Assembly (NCBI GenBank): GCA_002007465.1
Contig: LNAC01000766.1
Coordinates: forward strand, 413,842-477,841
From: Ailurus styani
Taxonomy: Eukaryota > Chordata > Mammalia > Carnivora > Ailuridae
Reading direction: 5' to 3'
Length of the DNA: 64,000 nt
Shown in pieces: positions 34,976 to 46,599 of this stretch. The notes beneath the pieces were generated by a model. That model was not told where the DNA came from. It saw nothing but the letters and a program-made list of their open reading frames with translations, and made no database searches. Positions within the stretch are counted from its first letter, which is position 1, and the number at the start of each line of letters is the position of its first letter. The position numbers were made by a program, and so were the translations under genes.

Positions 34976-36310
34976 ATGGCAAAAGGTTAGTGTATATAAA
35001 CTAACTCTTCTCTTTTCTCTGAATTGAGCTGGATCTGCTCTTTCTAGTATATGTGTCTTTTAGTACCCAGTTCACTCTACAAGAAATGTAACTTAACTGA
35101 GTTATAACCGAACTTAATTTTCTATTTCAAGCCCACATTCTTTCAAGATCCCTCACTAAGCTTTTCCTCTGGATTGGCATCTAGAAGATGAGGTGCCTAT
35201 AATAACAAGACATGGGAAAGAGGGTCTTCTTAGCAGGTATGGTCCCTGCTACACACTGCTAACCTCCAACGGGTCCTTTCTTCTTGTCCAGTCTTCAGGT
35301 ACCAACCGAGGCAGGTCCCTGTCCCAGTAGCAGGGCCCTTTATGCCAGTAACCTGTGCTGAGAATGTCTGGCTTTGTCAATATCCTACTGATTCCCAAAC
35401 ATCCATATGCAAGGACCCTTTGAGGCGGGCCCTGGGGCATCTGCCTACACATCTCAGGATGCGGGCGTCTTTCGGCCTGCCCTAAACTGTTTGGGTTAGA
35501 GATTAAATGGTAGAATCTGATTTTGGCCATTCAAACAGAAAAGGGAGTGTGCCAGAAGTTTTAACAGGTGGCTCAAAGAATTAATGGAAACATAAAGATT
35601 TACATGCCCAAACCAGCAAAGACAAGGCAGTGGAAAGCACAAGGATGGACACGCGAATGACTAAGACTAGAGCATATGCTCTTGTATTAGCTGCAGAGTG
35701 GATTGCTTAGCTCTTTTATCTTCCGCAAAGGATGGTAAGGACTGACTGCTCCCCAGAGATGAACTTAATGGAGGATTTTCCCCAGATCAGAGGAGGGTTT
35801 AGATGTTGGACAGGCAAAAGATGGTAAATGTCTATTCTCTATACCATGCTAGGGATGAAGTAGCCCAGGGGCTCAAAATATACCGCTTAGGTGTTAAGAC
35901 CAGGGCCCTGGGCTGTCGGGCAATAAACCTGAGTGCAGAAGAAATATCTTCATGCTGAGCTTGGGCAAATAGCCCTGAGAGAGCACTGATGACCCTACAT
36001 AAGCCCTTGTGTGAAGGGAGGAGCATCGTTATTAGCATAACCGAGAACTGGCGGGCATAGAGAGGCCTTAAAATGAGACATGGATGCAACACTAGTCGCC
36101 CGCATTGACAGAGTGATGAGAAGTGGATAAGAATGCAGACATGTTCTCACAAGCCAGCAGTGATAAGGGACAATGGTCAGAGGTCTTCCCTCCCCCTGCA
36201 CGTGAGCACCACTGAAGTCCTAATCCAGGTACCTAGAAATAAGTACATTAAGTAAGAGAGAGACCCTGCAATGCTTGAGATGTTTTTGTTCCCTATTGGT
36301 ATAGGAAATC
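34976..36310. other. Unassigned DNA with near-balanced base composition
   Basis: The part from about 35240 to 36200 is less AT-rich than the rest. Minus-strand frames at 35249-35530 and 35832-36092 have no domain that I can name. An old, unrecognised mobile element is possible. Confidence 0.35.
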
Positions 36311-36339
36311 AAAATAAAATTTGTCTAGTTGAAGGGAGA

Positions 36340-36347
36340 TAGAAGGA

Positions 36348-36391
<44 letters not shown>

Positions 36392-36508
36392 ATAGAAAGA
36401 GAGAGAAAAAAGAGAAAAGAAAAAAGAAAAGAAAAAAGGAAGGAAGGAAAAAAGGGAGGGAGGACGGAAGGGAGGAAGAAAGAGAATTGATTTTTTTTTT
36501 TTTTTTGC
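36340..36508 (+). repeat. Polypurine tract (GAAA)n, followed by poly-T
   Basis: About 145 bases (36343-36487) are nearly all A and G on the plus strand, starting with a perfect (GAAA)n and drifting into GGAA and GGGA repeats. A T run at 36489-36506 follows. The minus-strand frame of F/L/S here is a by-product. Confidence 0.95.
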
Positions 36509-36509
36509 C

Positions 36510-37278
36510 CACCAGGATTTATGAAGAGATGGTCGTAATTATTTTATGTTAATCTTTAACTTGTGAGACTTTGAAAGGCAACTGCTAAAGGAAAAATGAA
36601 TTCATGAAATGAAAGGCAACAATTCTGTCTACCACCGACCAGGAAGACAAGGAGAATGTAATCTACGTGATGTAATCCCTAGGGAACTCTGTGGGAGGAT
36701 AGAACCAGGGAGGGAAAGGTGGATTTTCCCTGTCTAACAGGGAGACCAGTTCTGATCAGGAAAGTGGGTTTGGCTGACACCTTTGCAGTGTTAAAATGCA
36801 GATGATACAGGCAAAGCACTTCATCAAACGCAGAGTTGTAAATTAACCTTTACAAAATGAATGGCTTTTTCAGTGCTGAATAAAAGTCCCAGTGAAACAG
36901 AAGAGGAAAATGCTGGAACCATGCTCTAAATCTAAGTAAGATGGTGACCTTTGCATTCTAAATGCTTGCAGCTATCTTAATATGACGTTTGGCATTTTTT
37001 AACCTTGCACATGATAAAATAACAAGTTTTTAGAAAAAATGTTGAAGTTAATAAGCTTACCTCCCCACAAAACTAGATTCCTTCTAGCTGAATAATATAA
37101 CAATAAAGACTATTTTGGCCATTTGACTTTTACCACAGTGCAGATTTTTAATTGGTGAATGGTTCTGAACTATGAAAATTGGCTTATTAAAAGGGCTTTC
37201 ATTGCTTCATCAAAGAGACCAGAATTTTATGTTAGGGTAAATTTACCAGCTTTCTGTCATCATTCAAAGCCTTAAGTA
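36510..37278. other. Unique DNA, no gene seen
   Basis: Repeat-free; possible noncoding element but nothing decisive. Confidence 0.4.
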
Positions 37279-37279
37279 A

Positions 37280-37490
37280 AAGATCATGAGGGCAGTGAGA
37301 TGTATTAGAAGGACTTGACTCTGGATCAGAACTCCTAGGGTCGAGGGATGAATGTACTGTTTAGGATCAGTGTGACCTTAGCCTCTTCTCCAAAATAAAA
37401 TCTTAATACTGGTTGAAATTGTCTCACAGGATTGTCTGTGAAGCTGAATCGGACTGTGCTTGTTTAAATGCTTGCAACATTAGCCAGATA
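37280..37490 (+). mobile_element. MIR, plus strand
   Basis: 'GACTCTGGATCAGAACTCCT', 'AGTGTGACCTTAGCCTCTTC' and 'ACAGGATTGTCTGTGAAG' follow MIR order. Confidence 0.65.
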
Positions 37491-37529
37491 TAAGGAGTTA
37501 AACTTAGAATTACTTGGAATTTGTGGTTT

Positions 37530-37715
37530 AATAAAAGCAGCAAAGGTTTAAAGCCCAACTATGTATCTTCCTAGCTGTGTGAACTCTCTAAATCCCACTT
37601 TACTCATTATAGAATGGGGATAATAATCACTACATCATAGAGCTATTGGTGAATATTAAAAATATAAAGATTAGCCTAGTTCATGGGCATGCATTTACCA
37701 AATGAATGCATAAAT
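37530..37715 (+). mobile_element. Second MIR, same orientation
   Basis: 'CCTAGCTGTGTGAACTCTCT' and 'TAGAATGGGGATAATAATCA' are diagnostic MIR blocks. Confidence 0.8.
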
Positions 37716-37719
37716 ATCC

Positions 37720-38295
37720 TAGGGTTGACCCCATAATATTTTTTTTCCTATTGTATTTGAGGTGTTTCTTTCCATGCATAATTCCATGCTCAGGGTTTGC
37801 CTCTGGGGGAGACAAAATTCTTTGGCAAAGACTCTGAAATAAGCATTGCAAGTTAGACAGAAATGAAGGTCCTGTGGGGTAAGAGGGTGAGGGGTGACCT
37901 TTATAACCTTAGTCATACTTTGTATTTTAGAGGAAGAGCTTACAATGGAAACATACTTTCTATTTTAAAATACGTGGTTTGGGGAACTAGTGTGCTCTTT
38001 TGTTAATTTATCTATTTGCTCATTTAATTCAAGTATTCATCCACTCATGCATTCATTATTTATTCAAAATAGTAGTGCAAGCCTTTGTCTCTTATATGAA
38101 GAATATTCTCCTTATATCTACAACAAGATTGTGGATATTTAAAAAAATTAGGTTAACAGCTAGAACAAGCCAGTTAATATACAAAATCAGAACTTTTAAA
38201 AAATCACCAGATGGTTGAGTATGAAGGAAAAAAAAGAAAAAAAGAAAAAACAAAACCTAAGTGAACTACATTCCATAAGGGGACAAACTCTTCTA
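37720..38295. other. Unique DNA with an A-rich run
   Basis: An AAAG/AAAAAG run at 38226-38255. No gene seen. Confidence 0.4.
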
Positions 38296-38412
38296 GAGGA
38301 AAAGAGATCCATGGCTGCTTCTCTTGTTGACAGAGTGATAAGAAGAGGAAGAATCCTTGATGAAAGAGAAACAGAGAAGCCAGGTGGGATTTTAGCAAAC
38401 TTTTAATGGCTG
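38296..38412 (+). repeat. Inverted repeat, left arm (117 bp)
   Basis: The reverse complement recurs at 40424-40540 with very few mismatches (I count about two in the central 110 bases). The arm begins near 'GAGGAAAAGAGATCC' and ends 'CTTTTAATGGCTG'. Confidence 0.93.
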
Positions 38413-38990
38413 CATGCAAAATAGCATAAAGGTTAAAATTCCAAAGAGCCCTAGCAACAGATTGGGTTTTCACTCATACCCAAACTGAGTGAATGGGGAT
38501 ATTTGCCAAAGGCTCGGGGCAAGGCAAGAGAGGAGGGAAGCCCTGTCAGGTATTCTAGGCCTTCACTAAGCATACTTTAGTGGCATTTTGAAGGCAAGTG
38601 CAGGAAAGCATAGTAAAGACAGGTCTTACAAAGTGCAGAGAGTTGAAGAGAAAAGAGAGTTACCAGCTGCTCAAAAAGCTGAAATCTGGGCTGTACAGCA
38701 GAAAATGAGTCCTGCAGTGCTCAGATCTCAAGTCTTCCTGAAGGGAGAGTCCTGATTATGCCTTCAAAATATTTGAGGATGTGGCAAATTGCATTCAGTT
38801 AAAGTCACAGCAGAGTCTAGACCCAGTTGAACTATAGAATAAAATGACCTTGCACAACCCCTCCTAACACACACCAGTAATAGGCTAGGAATTTCCTGTT
38901 CTTCTTCTGAGCCTAAATATCCTTTACAACTGTTATAAACAATGCCAGCTATACAATAAAGAAAAAAAATATATATATATATAAGACATA
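38413..38990. other. Unique DNA between the inverted-repeat arm and an L1
   Basis: No gene or named repeat seen. Confidence 0.4.
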
Positions 38991-39203
38991 AATCAGAGCA
39001 AGAAATGTGAAACCTGGTCAAAAGAAGAAATGGTTAATAGAAGTAGACTCAAAGATTGCCCGTATGTTGCAATTGTTAGACAGGACTTCAAAATAATTGT
39101 AATAAAAATGTTATAAAATATAGTAGAAAAGGCAAACATGTTGAGTGAACTGAAGGTAATTTCAGCAGATAGGGAGTATTAAATACAAATGCTAAAAATT
39201 CAG

Positions 39204-39402
39204 GGGTGCCTGGGTGGCTCAGTGGGTTAAAGCCTCTGCATTCGGCTCAGGTCATGATCTCAGGGTCCTGGGATCGAGGCCCGCATTGGGCTCCCTGCTC
39301 AGAGGGGAGCCTGCTTCCTCCTCTCTCTCTCTGCCTGCCTCTGCCTACTTGTGATCTCTCTCTCTGTCAAATAAATAAATAAATAAAATCTTAAAAAAAA
39401 CC
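39204..39402 (+). mobile_element. Can-SINE, mustelid-type, inserted in the HAL1/L1
   Basis: Intact head, body, CT-rich segment and 'AAATAAATAAATAAAATCTT' tail. The 13-bp duplication ACAAATGCTAAAA lies at 39185-39197 and 39403-39415. Confidence 0.95.
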
Positions 39403-40423
39403 ACAAATGCTAAAATATATATTATAAATGTAGAATTCATTTAAAAGGCTTAACAACACATTGGTCAAGCAAAGGTAAATTTTAGTAACTTGGTTAAAGA
39501 AAACTATCCAAACCCAAACACACAAAGATTAAAAGAGTAAGAACATAGCATGTGTGATGTGGGACAATATCACGTGGTCAAATATACATTTAATTTGAGT
39601 CCCAGAAGTAGATGAGAGAGAAAAAGGGATGAAACAATTTTGAAGAGATAATGGCAAAGAATTTCCCATACTGATAAAGGACATAAACCCACAGATCCAA
39701 AAAGTTCAGTGAACCTCAAGTAACACAAATAAAAGGAAACCACAATTTTGCACATCATAGTTAAAATGAGAAAAATCAAAGATAAAGAAAATATCTTCAA
39801 AGCAGTCAGAAAAAGAAGATGAACTATCTTCAAAGGACCAAAAATCATATTTAGACCTGAATTCTCAAAACAATGGAGGACTGAAGACAGTGACACATCT
39901 CTAAAATGCTGAAATTAAACAAACAAAAACCCTGGCAACCAAGAATTCCTTATCCAATGAAATTATATTTAAAAATTGAGTCAAAATAACATTTTAATTC
40001 ATACAAATGGCTAAGAAATCCATTTTCATAAAGACTACACAGAAGAAAGGTCCAAAGAATATTTTATGGTTAGGAAAAATGGCAACAAAAGAAAGCCAAA
40101 TCTATAGGAAGAAATACAGAGAGTGGAAAGGGTAAACATGAGGAAAACCATGAAAAAATGTTTAAAAATTATTAAATAAGAATTATTAAAATATGTTTAA
40201 ACTTTATACACATGCCACACGAAGATAGGAAGATAGATGATAGATAGATAGAAACACAGATATATATTTTTAAGAGATAAATATTTTCAAGAGATTATTA
40301 ACAGTTTAAAGCAAAACAAAGTACCTTGAATTTTGTGGTATATGTAGACGTAAGTTACAAAACAAAATAAAAAGCACAATGGGCAGGAGAGAGAAAATGG
40401 TATCAAACTATTGTAACAGTCTA

Positions 40424-40540
40424 CAGCCATTAAAAGTTTGCTAAAATCCCACCTGGCTTCTCTGTTTCTCTTTCATCAGGGATTCTTCCTCGTCTTATCA
40501 CTCTGTCAACAAGAGAAGCAGCCATGGATCTCTTTTCCTC
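40424..40540 (-). repeat. Inverted repeat, right arm (117 bp)
   Basis: The inverted copy of 38296-38412. Both sides of it read as L1/HAL1 sequence, so this arm looks like the inserted one. Confidence 0.93.
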
Positions 40541-40834
40541 TGGAATAGTAGACTATTTGTAGACCATGAAAAGCTAATGTTATACACTCTACTCTCTAGA
40601 GCAAGCAGTAACAAATAAACACACATAGTTGTATCTAGAAGTTCAATAGAAGAGATAAAACAGAATACGAGAAAATATTTGATTGACCCAAAGAAGGCAG
40701 AAAAGATGGAATCAAAGAACAAAGAACAGTTGGAACAAATAGAAATCAAATATACCAATTATATTAATTTTACATTAAATGTGAATGTATTAAACTGTGA
40801 AGTATTATGCAGATGTAAACTCAGTAATGATGAA

Positions 40835-41085
40835 AAGGGTAGCTAATACTTATTAAATGTTTATCACAGCCAGGAAGTCTGCTAACCTACTTAAATCCAT
40901 GTCTGTTCATCCCTCACAATCACCCTATGGCAGCAGTATTACTTACACCACATTTTATGGGTGTAAAAACTCATAAAACTCAGCTGAGGTATAGTCATTG
41001 TTCACTGTCAGTCACCCTTAGGAGGAAGACCCAGGATTCCAACCCAGGAAGTATGATATCTGTGTTTATACCACTCAGTTATACT
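40835..41085 (-). mobile_element. MIR, nearly full length
   Basis: 'GGTAGCTAATACTTATTAAA', '...CACCCTATGGCAGCAGTAT', 'GGATTCCAACCCAGGAAG' are MIR blocks in reverse. Confidence 0.8.
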
Positions 41086-41103
41086 GAATATAATGTTGAT
41101 CAT

Positions 41104-41131
41104 GGATGATGATGATGACGATGATGATGGA
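41104..41131 (+). repeat. (GAT)n microsatellite
   Basis: About eight GAT units with one interruption. Confidence 0.9.
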
Positions 41132-41134
41132 AAG

Positions 41135-41975
41135 AGTAATTATTGTCAATCTATGTCTGTAGTGCTTGAAAGGCAGTATATATTGGGCTTGGTAATCTTT
41201 ACTCCAGGTAAAAAAGAATTTAGATTGGAAACCTATAATAAAAATGTAAATTGTTAAATATATATATTTCAGAAAGCAGTTTAGACCAGTATTTATATTC
41301 ATGGTAACATGAACTTAATTAAATTCGGTCAATCCAGTGGCACCGTCCTCTAACATATAATTCATATGTGACATTAAAGCTTCATTAGTCTTAATTATAC
41401 CTACCCAGAATCTGGTGCAGACAAATATATGCAAATTAGGGTAGTTAACACATATATACTATGAAGCAGCTAATAACAAGTGTGTCGTCTAACTTCTACA
41501 CATGAATAACTAGGCCCCTAATGCCTTATACCTTTGTTATAACTGTGAAGAAAATGTTTTGCTAGAGAAACTAGCAACTGGTTCACAGGTTCTTTTGGTT
41601 TCCCTCTGCTGGGGCACAGACACGTTGCTGCACATGTAGCAGAATCACTCACTCTGAGTTCTGTGCCCTTCCTGGGGTTCTGGCTCCAATCCTGTTACAG
41701 CCTTCAAGTCACTGCTGGGGCTATAAAACCTACCCTCCTGAGCTCTGCAAGACTTTGGGCTCTAGCCAGGCTGTGATCTCAGGAGAAACAGAGCAGACTG
41801 GGTATGCAGCTATGAGTGCCAAATAACGCTGGATGGACAACAAGGGAAAGTTCCACACGTGTTATCCAAGGGAGTGGACAGAAAGAAGTATGAGCAACAG
41901 AACATCTGCAGAAGTTAGGCAGGAAGCGAGGGTATTCAGAAGTCAGCTTCCTTTGAGGAATGGGAGGAAGGGGGT
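41135..41975. other. Unique DNA, no gene seen
   Basis: No repeat or exon recognised. Confidence 0.4.
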
Positions 41976-41977
41976 AT

Positions 41978-42024
41978 AGTAAGCAGCGTTCCTCAGAAAA
42001 ACGGAACCAGAAGGGGGTGTGTGT

Positions 42025-42084
<60 letters not shown>

Positions 42085-42480
42085 AGATTTATTCTAAGTA
42101 GTCGGCTCCACATGAATATGGAGGCTAAGTCCCAAGATCTACAGGCAACAAGCTGGTGATCCAAGAGAGCCCATGGCATAGTTCTATTATGCTCAAGGCC
42201 CAAGAAGAGTCCATATTTCAGCTCAGATCCAAAGTCAGGAAAAGATCAATGTCTAAGCTCAACAGTCACATAGGAGGAGCAACCTTTTACTCAGCCCCTT
42301 TCTGTTCTATTCAGACCTTGATTAGATGGGCCCACTCACACTGGGGAGGGCAATCTTCTTTACTCAGTCTGTCAATGGAAATGTTAATCTCATCCAGAAA
42401 CATACTCAGACACACCAAAATGTTTGACGAAATGTCGGCACCTCGTGACCCAGGCAAGCTGACACCTACAATTAACCAGA
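41978..42480 (-). mobile_element. Solo LTR, ERVL/MaLR-like, minus strand
   Basis: Reads in reverse as an old LTR: 'GTTCCTCAGAAAAACGGAAC' (its 3' edge), 'ATAGATTTATTCTAAG' (complement of its poly-A signal region), 'TGGGCCCACTCACACTGGGG', 'AATGTTAATCTCATCCAG' and 'AAGCTGACACCTACAATTAA' (its 5' edge). No viral genes. Confidence 0.65.
42017..42081 (+). repeat. (GT)n microsatellite inside the LTR
   Basis: About 65 bases of GT with one A at 42030. It sits where this LTR family usually has a short simple repeat. Confidence 0.98.
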
Positions 42481-43060
42481 ACAAGAGGAAAATTTTTTCT
42501 GGAGCCCTTCTGATTTTGCCCTCAAATAATAAGGAAAGGAATGTTTAAGGTCATGTCTCCTGGACCTTGGTTGTTTTATCACGTTTATAGGAACTCTTTG
42601 ATACATACAAATGAGGATAATTAACACAGAGAAATTATGAGACACACTAACAAAATGAATCATCCCTCCCCAACTACTAATAGGGCAAGTGTTATCTCAC
42701 TTCTAGATATGTAGAGCTAAGCCTCTAATGTCATATTATGCAGAAGAGAAACATCACTGGTAATTATTATAGGAAGCTTTGAAAGCCACAAAAATATGGC
42801 TGCCTTGAATGAGGCTTCAGGATCAGTCCATTCCAGAAGATATGGAATATTTACTTAGACATCTTAAAGACAAATTCAGAGCAGCTTCATGGACACCAGA
42901 ACCAGTAGTCATCTTTCAGCAAGGTAGCTCCTTGGCTGGAAGGTAAGGCAGAGCATGCCGTGAAGCTGTCTGTCGCAGCAGTGGACAGTTTCCTGGGAAA
43001 ATCATAGGAATTTATAGCAATTTCCTCTGCCCCTCTGTGCAGGTACTGCAGGCTCTTCAA
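42481..43060. other. Unique DNA, no gene seen
   Basis: A 142-codon minus-strand frame (42887-43315) begins here. No domain is recognisable and it runs through an L2 end, so I do not call it a gene. Confidence 0.45.
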
Positions 43061-43061
43061 A

Positions 43062-43145
43062 GTAACACAGGACCTGGCAAAGACCAGAGGCTCACAAACT
43101 ATTTGCTGAACAGATGAATGAGTTGGTTGAATGACTCCTAAGGTG
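43062..43145 (+). mobile_element. L2 3' end fragment
   Basis: 'GGACCTGGCAAAGACCAGAG' then 'TATTTGCTGAACAGATGAAT' and 'TTGGTTGAATGA' is the decayed L2 terminus. Confidence 0.55.
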
Positions 43146-43644
43146 TAGATAACAAATTCCACATATTCCTTGCTTCCATCTACACTCACCACCCCAGGCC
43201 AAACGTAAAACACTGGGAGCTTGAGGAAGGATCCAGGAATTTGGCATCGGGTTCCTTTAAGCATTTTATTCCAGACACAAGAGAGACAGAGTCGGGTTTT
43301 CCAGCAACAGCGCATTCGTGATCCACTGAACTGGAGTATTTCAAGACTCTCTGATTTCAGAATGCTGTCGTGCTTCAGTTATACCTTCTCCTTTTAGCAC
43401 CAGCATCTTGAGAATCTCTCCCCCCCCCCTCCTTTGCCCTTAACAATAACCTCTGCAAGTCACAGGGAGAGACTGTTCTGGAAAACGCCTTTATCAAATG
43501 GTGATAGTAAACTAGGTTGCCCTATTTTTGAACTGCTTTCTTATTTTAGAGTAGTGTCTTTCAGATGGATCTTGAAAACACTCGTGAAACACTGACTTGG
43601 AATTGTTCCTGACATGGGCCAGCAAGTCAAGCATTAGCGCTTTT

Positions 43645-44085
43645 ATCAGTTATCTTTTGATGTGTAGCAAACCATCCCAAAATTTAGTGCAGGTCTGCAC
43701 TTTGAGCTGGGCTCAGCTGGGCACTTCTGAGCCATGCTTGACTCTTCTTAACTGGACTCCCTGATGTGTCTGATGGGGCAGCTGGGACTGGCTCATTGTC
43801 AGTCCCCTGGATGGGACAGGTGGGTTGACAAGAGCTTCTCACCATGTGGGGTCTCATTCTGGAGTAGTTTATTCCAGGCTTTTTCATATGACAGTCCCAG
43901 GGTCCCAAGAGTGGCCAGAAAGCAAAACCCCAGGGGCAAGCACTGTTCAAGCCTTGGTGTTACAGTTGGTAGCATCCCATGGTCTAGCTCAAGGGCGGTG
44001 TAGGAGGGCATTACCCAAGGATGCGCTATGAGAAGGTATGAAAAAGCAGGAAGGGGGCCATCACCACAACAATCTGCATTTCAAA
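43645..44085 (-). mobile_element. MaLR-type LTR fragment (MLT1-like), minus strand
   Basis: The plus strand starts with 'CAGTTATCTTTTGATGTGTA', 'CCATCCCAAAATTTAGTGC', the reverse of an MLT1 3' end, and continues with 'CACCATGTGGGGTCTCATTC'. Five short frames on both strands overlap here and are by-products. Confidence 0.6.
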
Positions 44086-44089
44086 ATGC

Positions 44090-44960
44090 GGGAGAAGACA
44101 TAGAGGGGTTCAAAAGAGGCAGCTTTTGTCAGTGTGAAGCCATCTCATTAGAACCAGAAACGTGACTCAGGAGCCCGTCCTTCTGGCATTCAGATAGTCC
44201 TGCTTCCACACTCCCACCCTGATTCCTGACTCTCTTCTGTGGCTTCATCACTGCCCGCTTCCAGAGATTCTTCTCTTCAGGCAGCCCCGCTACCGCATGG
44301 CAGGGATGATAAATGAGCCTGACTTCTGGGACAACGTGACTGTCCAGAAACACAGCCTGGAGCATGCACGATGCAGCAGCTTCCACCCACAATGCAAATG
44401 CTGGAACGTGCTCTGGGGTTGGACAGAGGTCACTGCTGCAGAAACAGAACACCGTCCAAGACCAGAATTCTAGGCTATAGACAGCTTTGCTTAATTAGAG
44501 GAATAAGCAAATAGGTACCCCAGGGTAGCTTCTGGATTATCTCAACAGACGAAAATGTATAAGTGAAAAGGTTGCATGCAATTAAGCAAAATTCACTGTG
44601 ATCTTGCTGTCTGGTTTCATTCACTCAAATTATATATAAAGAATCAAAGAACCATAAAGGAAAGCAGAAACATTGGTTGCCATTATAAATCTGATAAGTG
44701 TTTTTGATCAAGGAAAGCTTTCTTACCGAACAGGCTCTGGGCTCCGGGTTACCTATGGATTTATTTTTACAGAAAGAAATTAGCTCTCAGTAGTCCTCAT
44801 TACTTTCTAGCAAGATAAAAAGATGAACTAATCAATTAAAAGTGCTGGTTTCACATGGTGTATAGTATGGGTAAAATAAAACAACACGGACCTTGCCCTT
44901 GCTGACACATGAGCAGGTCATATTGGTGCCAAGAGAAGAGACAGATAAAATACCGAAGAA
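44090..44960. other. Unique DNA, no gene seen
   Basis: The part at 44130-44460 is GC-richer and holds a 107-codon minus frame without a known domain. Confidence 0.4.
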
Positions 44961-44964
44961 AACA

Positions 44965-45185
44965 ACAAAAAAATATTCAACATCATCTAGATACGAGGGC
45001 TGTCCTAAGTGCTTTACATGTACTATTTCGCCTAAAATAAATGATGAGGTGTTCGGTTATTCTCATCTCAAATGGCCAAAGGAGAAAACCAGTTCTCCAA
45101 CAGGATCTGCAAGTGTACAAGGTCACAAAGCTGGAAACGTTTGAGTCCTGAACTCAAACTCAGGCACGGGTTTGACTTCCACTAC
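44965..45185 (-). mobile_element. MIR
   Basis: 'CCTAAGTGCTTTACATGTAC', 'GTGTACAAGGTCACAAAGCT' and the 'CTGAACTCAAACTCAGGCA' block give a clear MIR in reverse. Confidence 0.8.
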
Positions 45186-45689
45186 AGTAGACTCCCCCCT
45201 TGCAATAATACATGGTCAGAGAAGGCAAAGCACCGATTTCAGTAACCCTCACTCGACCACAGACGGAGTGCCGCCCCTGTGCCAGGCAGGGATGCTGGAG
45301 GGTGCGATGGAGAGCCCATACTGAAGAACCTCTCCGACAAGCGGGAGGGACAGAATGGTGTGTGCGACAGGGTCGTCAGGGCAAGTCTCAGTTGGCTGTG
45401 AGTGGCTGCTTGCAGGGAAGACCTCAGAGCAGAAACAAAGACTAGCATGGACAAAAGAGTTTGCTTTTCCTTCTGACTTTTATCTTGGCACCTTCCTCCA
45501 GCAGTTTCTCTAATACAGATAGAATGTTTCTTTCTGAGGAAAGCCCTTGAAATTGTCAACTGTGTTACAAGTGTATTAAACCAGATTAGCCCCATACTTG
45601 CTGTTACTGTTAGAATCAAGAGAAAGAGGCAAGAGAAACTAACATCAGCCACTGTGACTATTTTAAACATGTCTTCACACTCTAAATTT

Positions 45690-45805
45690 ATTCTAGTTTA
45701 TAAAGACCTTTAATGACTTCATCTCACTTGACTCTTTTACTATCTCTGTGGTATTATCAACATTTCACAGACAAGAAAACAGCCTAGAGAGGTCAAAATT
45801 CTCAA
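45690..45805 (-). mobile_element. MIR fragment
   Basis: 'TTTCACAGACAAGAAAACAG' and 'CTAGAGAGGTCAAAATTCTC' match MIR in reverse. Confidence 0.6.
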
Positions 45806-45823
45806 GGTGACTATATTAGTTTG

Positions 45824-46199
45824 CTCAAGCCACCATAATAAAATACCATAGATTAGGTGGCTTAACCAACAGAAATTAATTTTTTCACAGTCGTGAAAGC
45901 TGGAAGTCCCAGATCAAGGTGTTAGCGAGTTTGATTTCTCCTGAGGCCTCTCCCCCTACCTTCCCTCTGGATCCTCCCATGGTCTTTCTTCTGTGCTCGT
46001 GCATGTCTGGTGTCTGTCTGTGGTCTAATCTCTTCTTATAAACCACCAAACATATTGGATCAAGGTCCACTCTAATGACCTCATTTTAACTTGATTACCT
46101 CTTTAAAGATGGTAGCTTCAAATTCAGTCACATTCTGAAGTACTGAGGTTTAGGGCTTTACCGTACGAATTTGGGGATGACACAATTCAGCCCACAGAA
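45824..46199 (-). mobile_element. MaLR solo LTR (MLT1/MST-like), minus strand, nearly full length
   Basis: The plus strand begins 'TTAGTTTGCTCAAGCCACC', then 'AAATACCATAGATTAGGTGG', 'CAGAAATTAATTTTTTCACA' and ends '...GACACAATTCAGCCCACA'. This is the whole LTR read backwards, so the LTR begins TGTGGGCTGAATTG on the minus strand. No internal viral sequence. Confidence 0.8.
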
Positions 46200-46599
46200 G
46201 TACAGATGTGGATGTTGGAGCCAGGATGTAAGACATCTCTGATTCCACATGAATTCACTTATTTAAGTAAAATTTACTTATCTCCTTTCCCTGAGATGTT
46301 TTCCTTGAATCTTGGTTTATCTCATACTGAAGCTGATCTAAAAAGACTTAAGACCATCTTTCCTTCCTATCTATATATAAAAATACCCATTTCATGGCAC
46401 CGTTGAAATGATACTTTTTTTTTTTCTGTTGTCGAAGACATCTGATTCCGTAGTTGGAAATACATATTTCCTCATAGGAATGCCCACTCACATTTCAATT
46501 CTCTTGCAAGACTTTCAACTTTCTACTTTGTAAAATAAAGTCATGTTTCCATCTCTCTTGCTCTAAACTTATAAACTCTCAACTATATCTTTCCATGGT

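Larger units (their letters stand above)
38995..40800 (+). mobile_element. Old HAL1/L1 remnant, plus strand
   Basis: 'CAAAGATTGCCCGTATGTTG', 'GACAGGACTTCAAAATAATT', 'ACCCACAGATCCAAAAAGTT', 'CCAAAGAAGGCAGAAAAGAT' and 'TACATTAAATGTGAATGTAT' follow the order of L1 or HAL1 sequence around ORF1. The element is broken by a Can-SINE (39204-39402) and by the right arm of the inverted repeat (40424-40540). No intact frame remains. Confidence 0.75.

Noticed and set aside
36309..36512. Minus-strand frame of repeated Phe/Leu/Ser resembling a membrane protein
   Set aside because: Direct translation of the polypurine microsatellite.
42887..43315. 142-codon minus-strand open frame
   Set aside because: Runs through an L2 3' end and has no recognisable domain; chance or repeat-derived.
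45239..45670. 143-codon minus-strand frame with a hydrophobic N-terminus resembling a signal or membrane segment
   Set aside because: No cysteine or domain pattern that I know, no neighbouring exon signals; hydrophobicity comes from A/T-rich codons.
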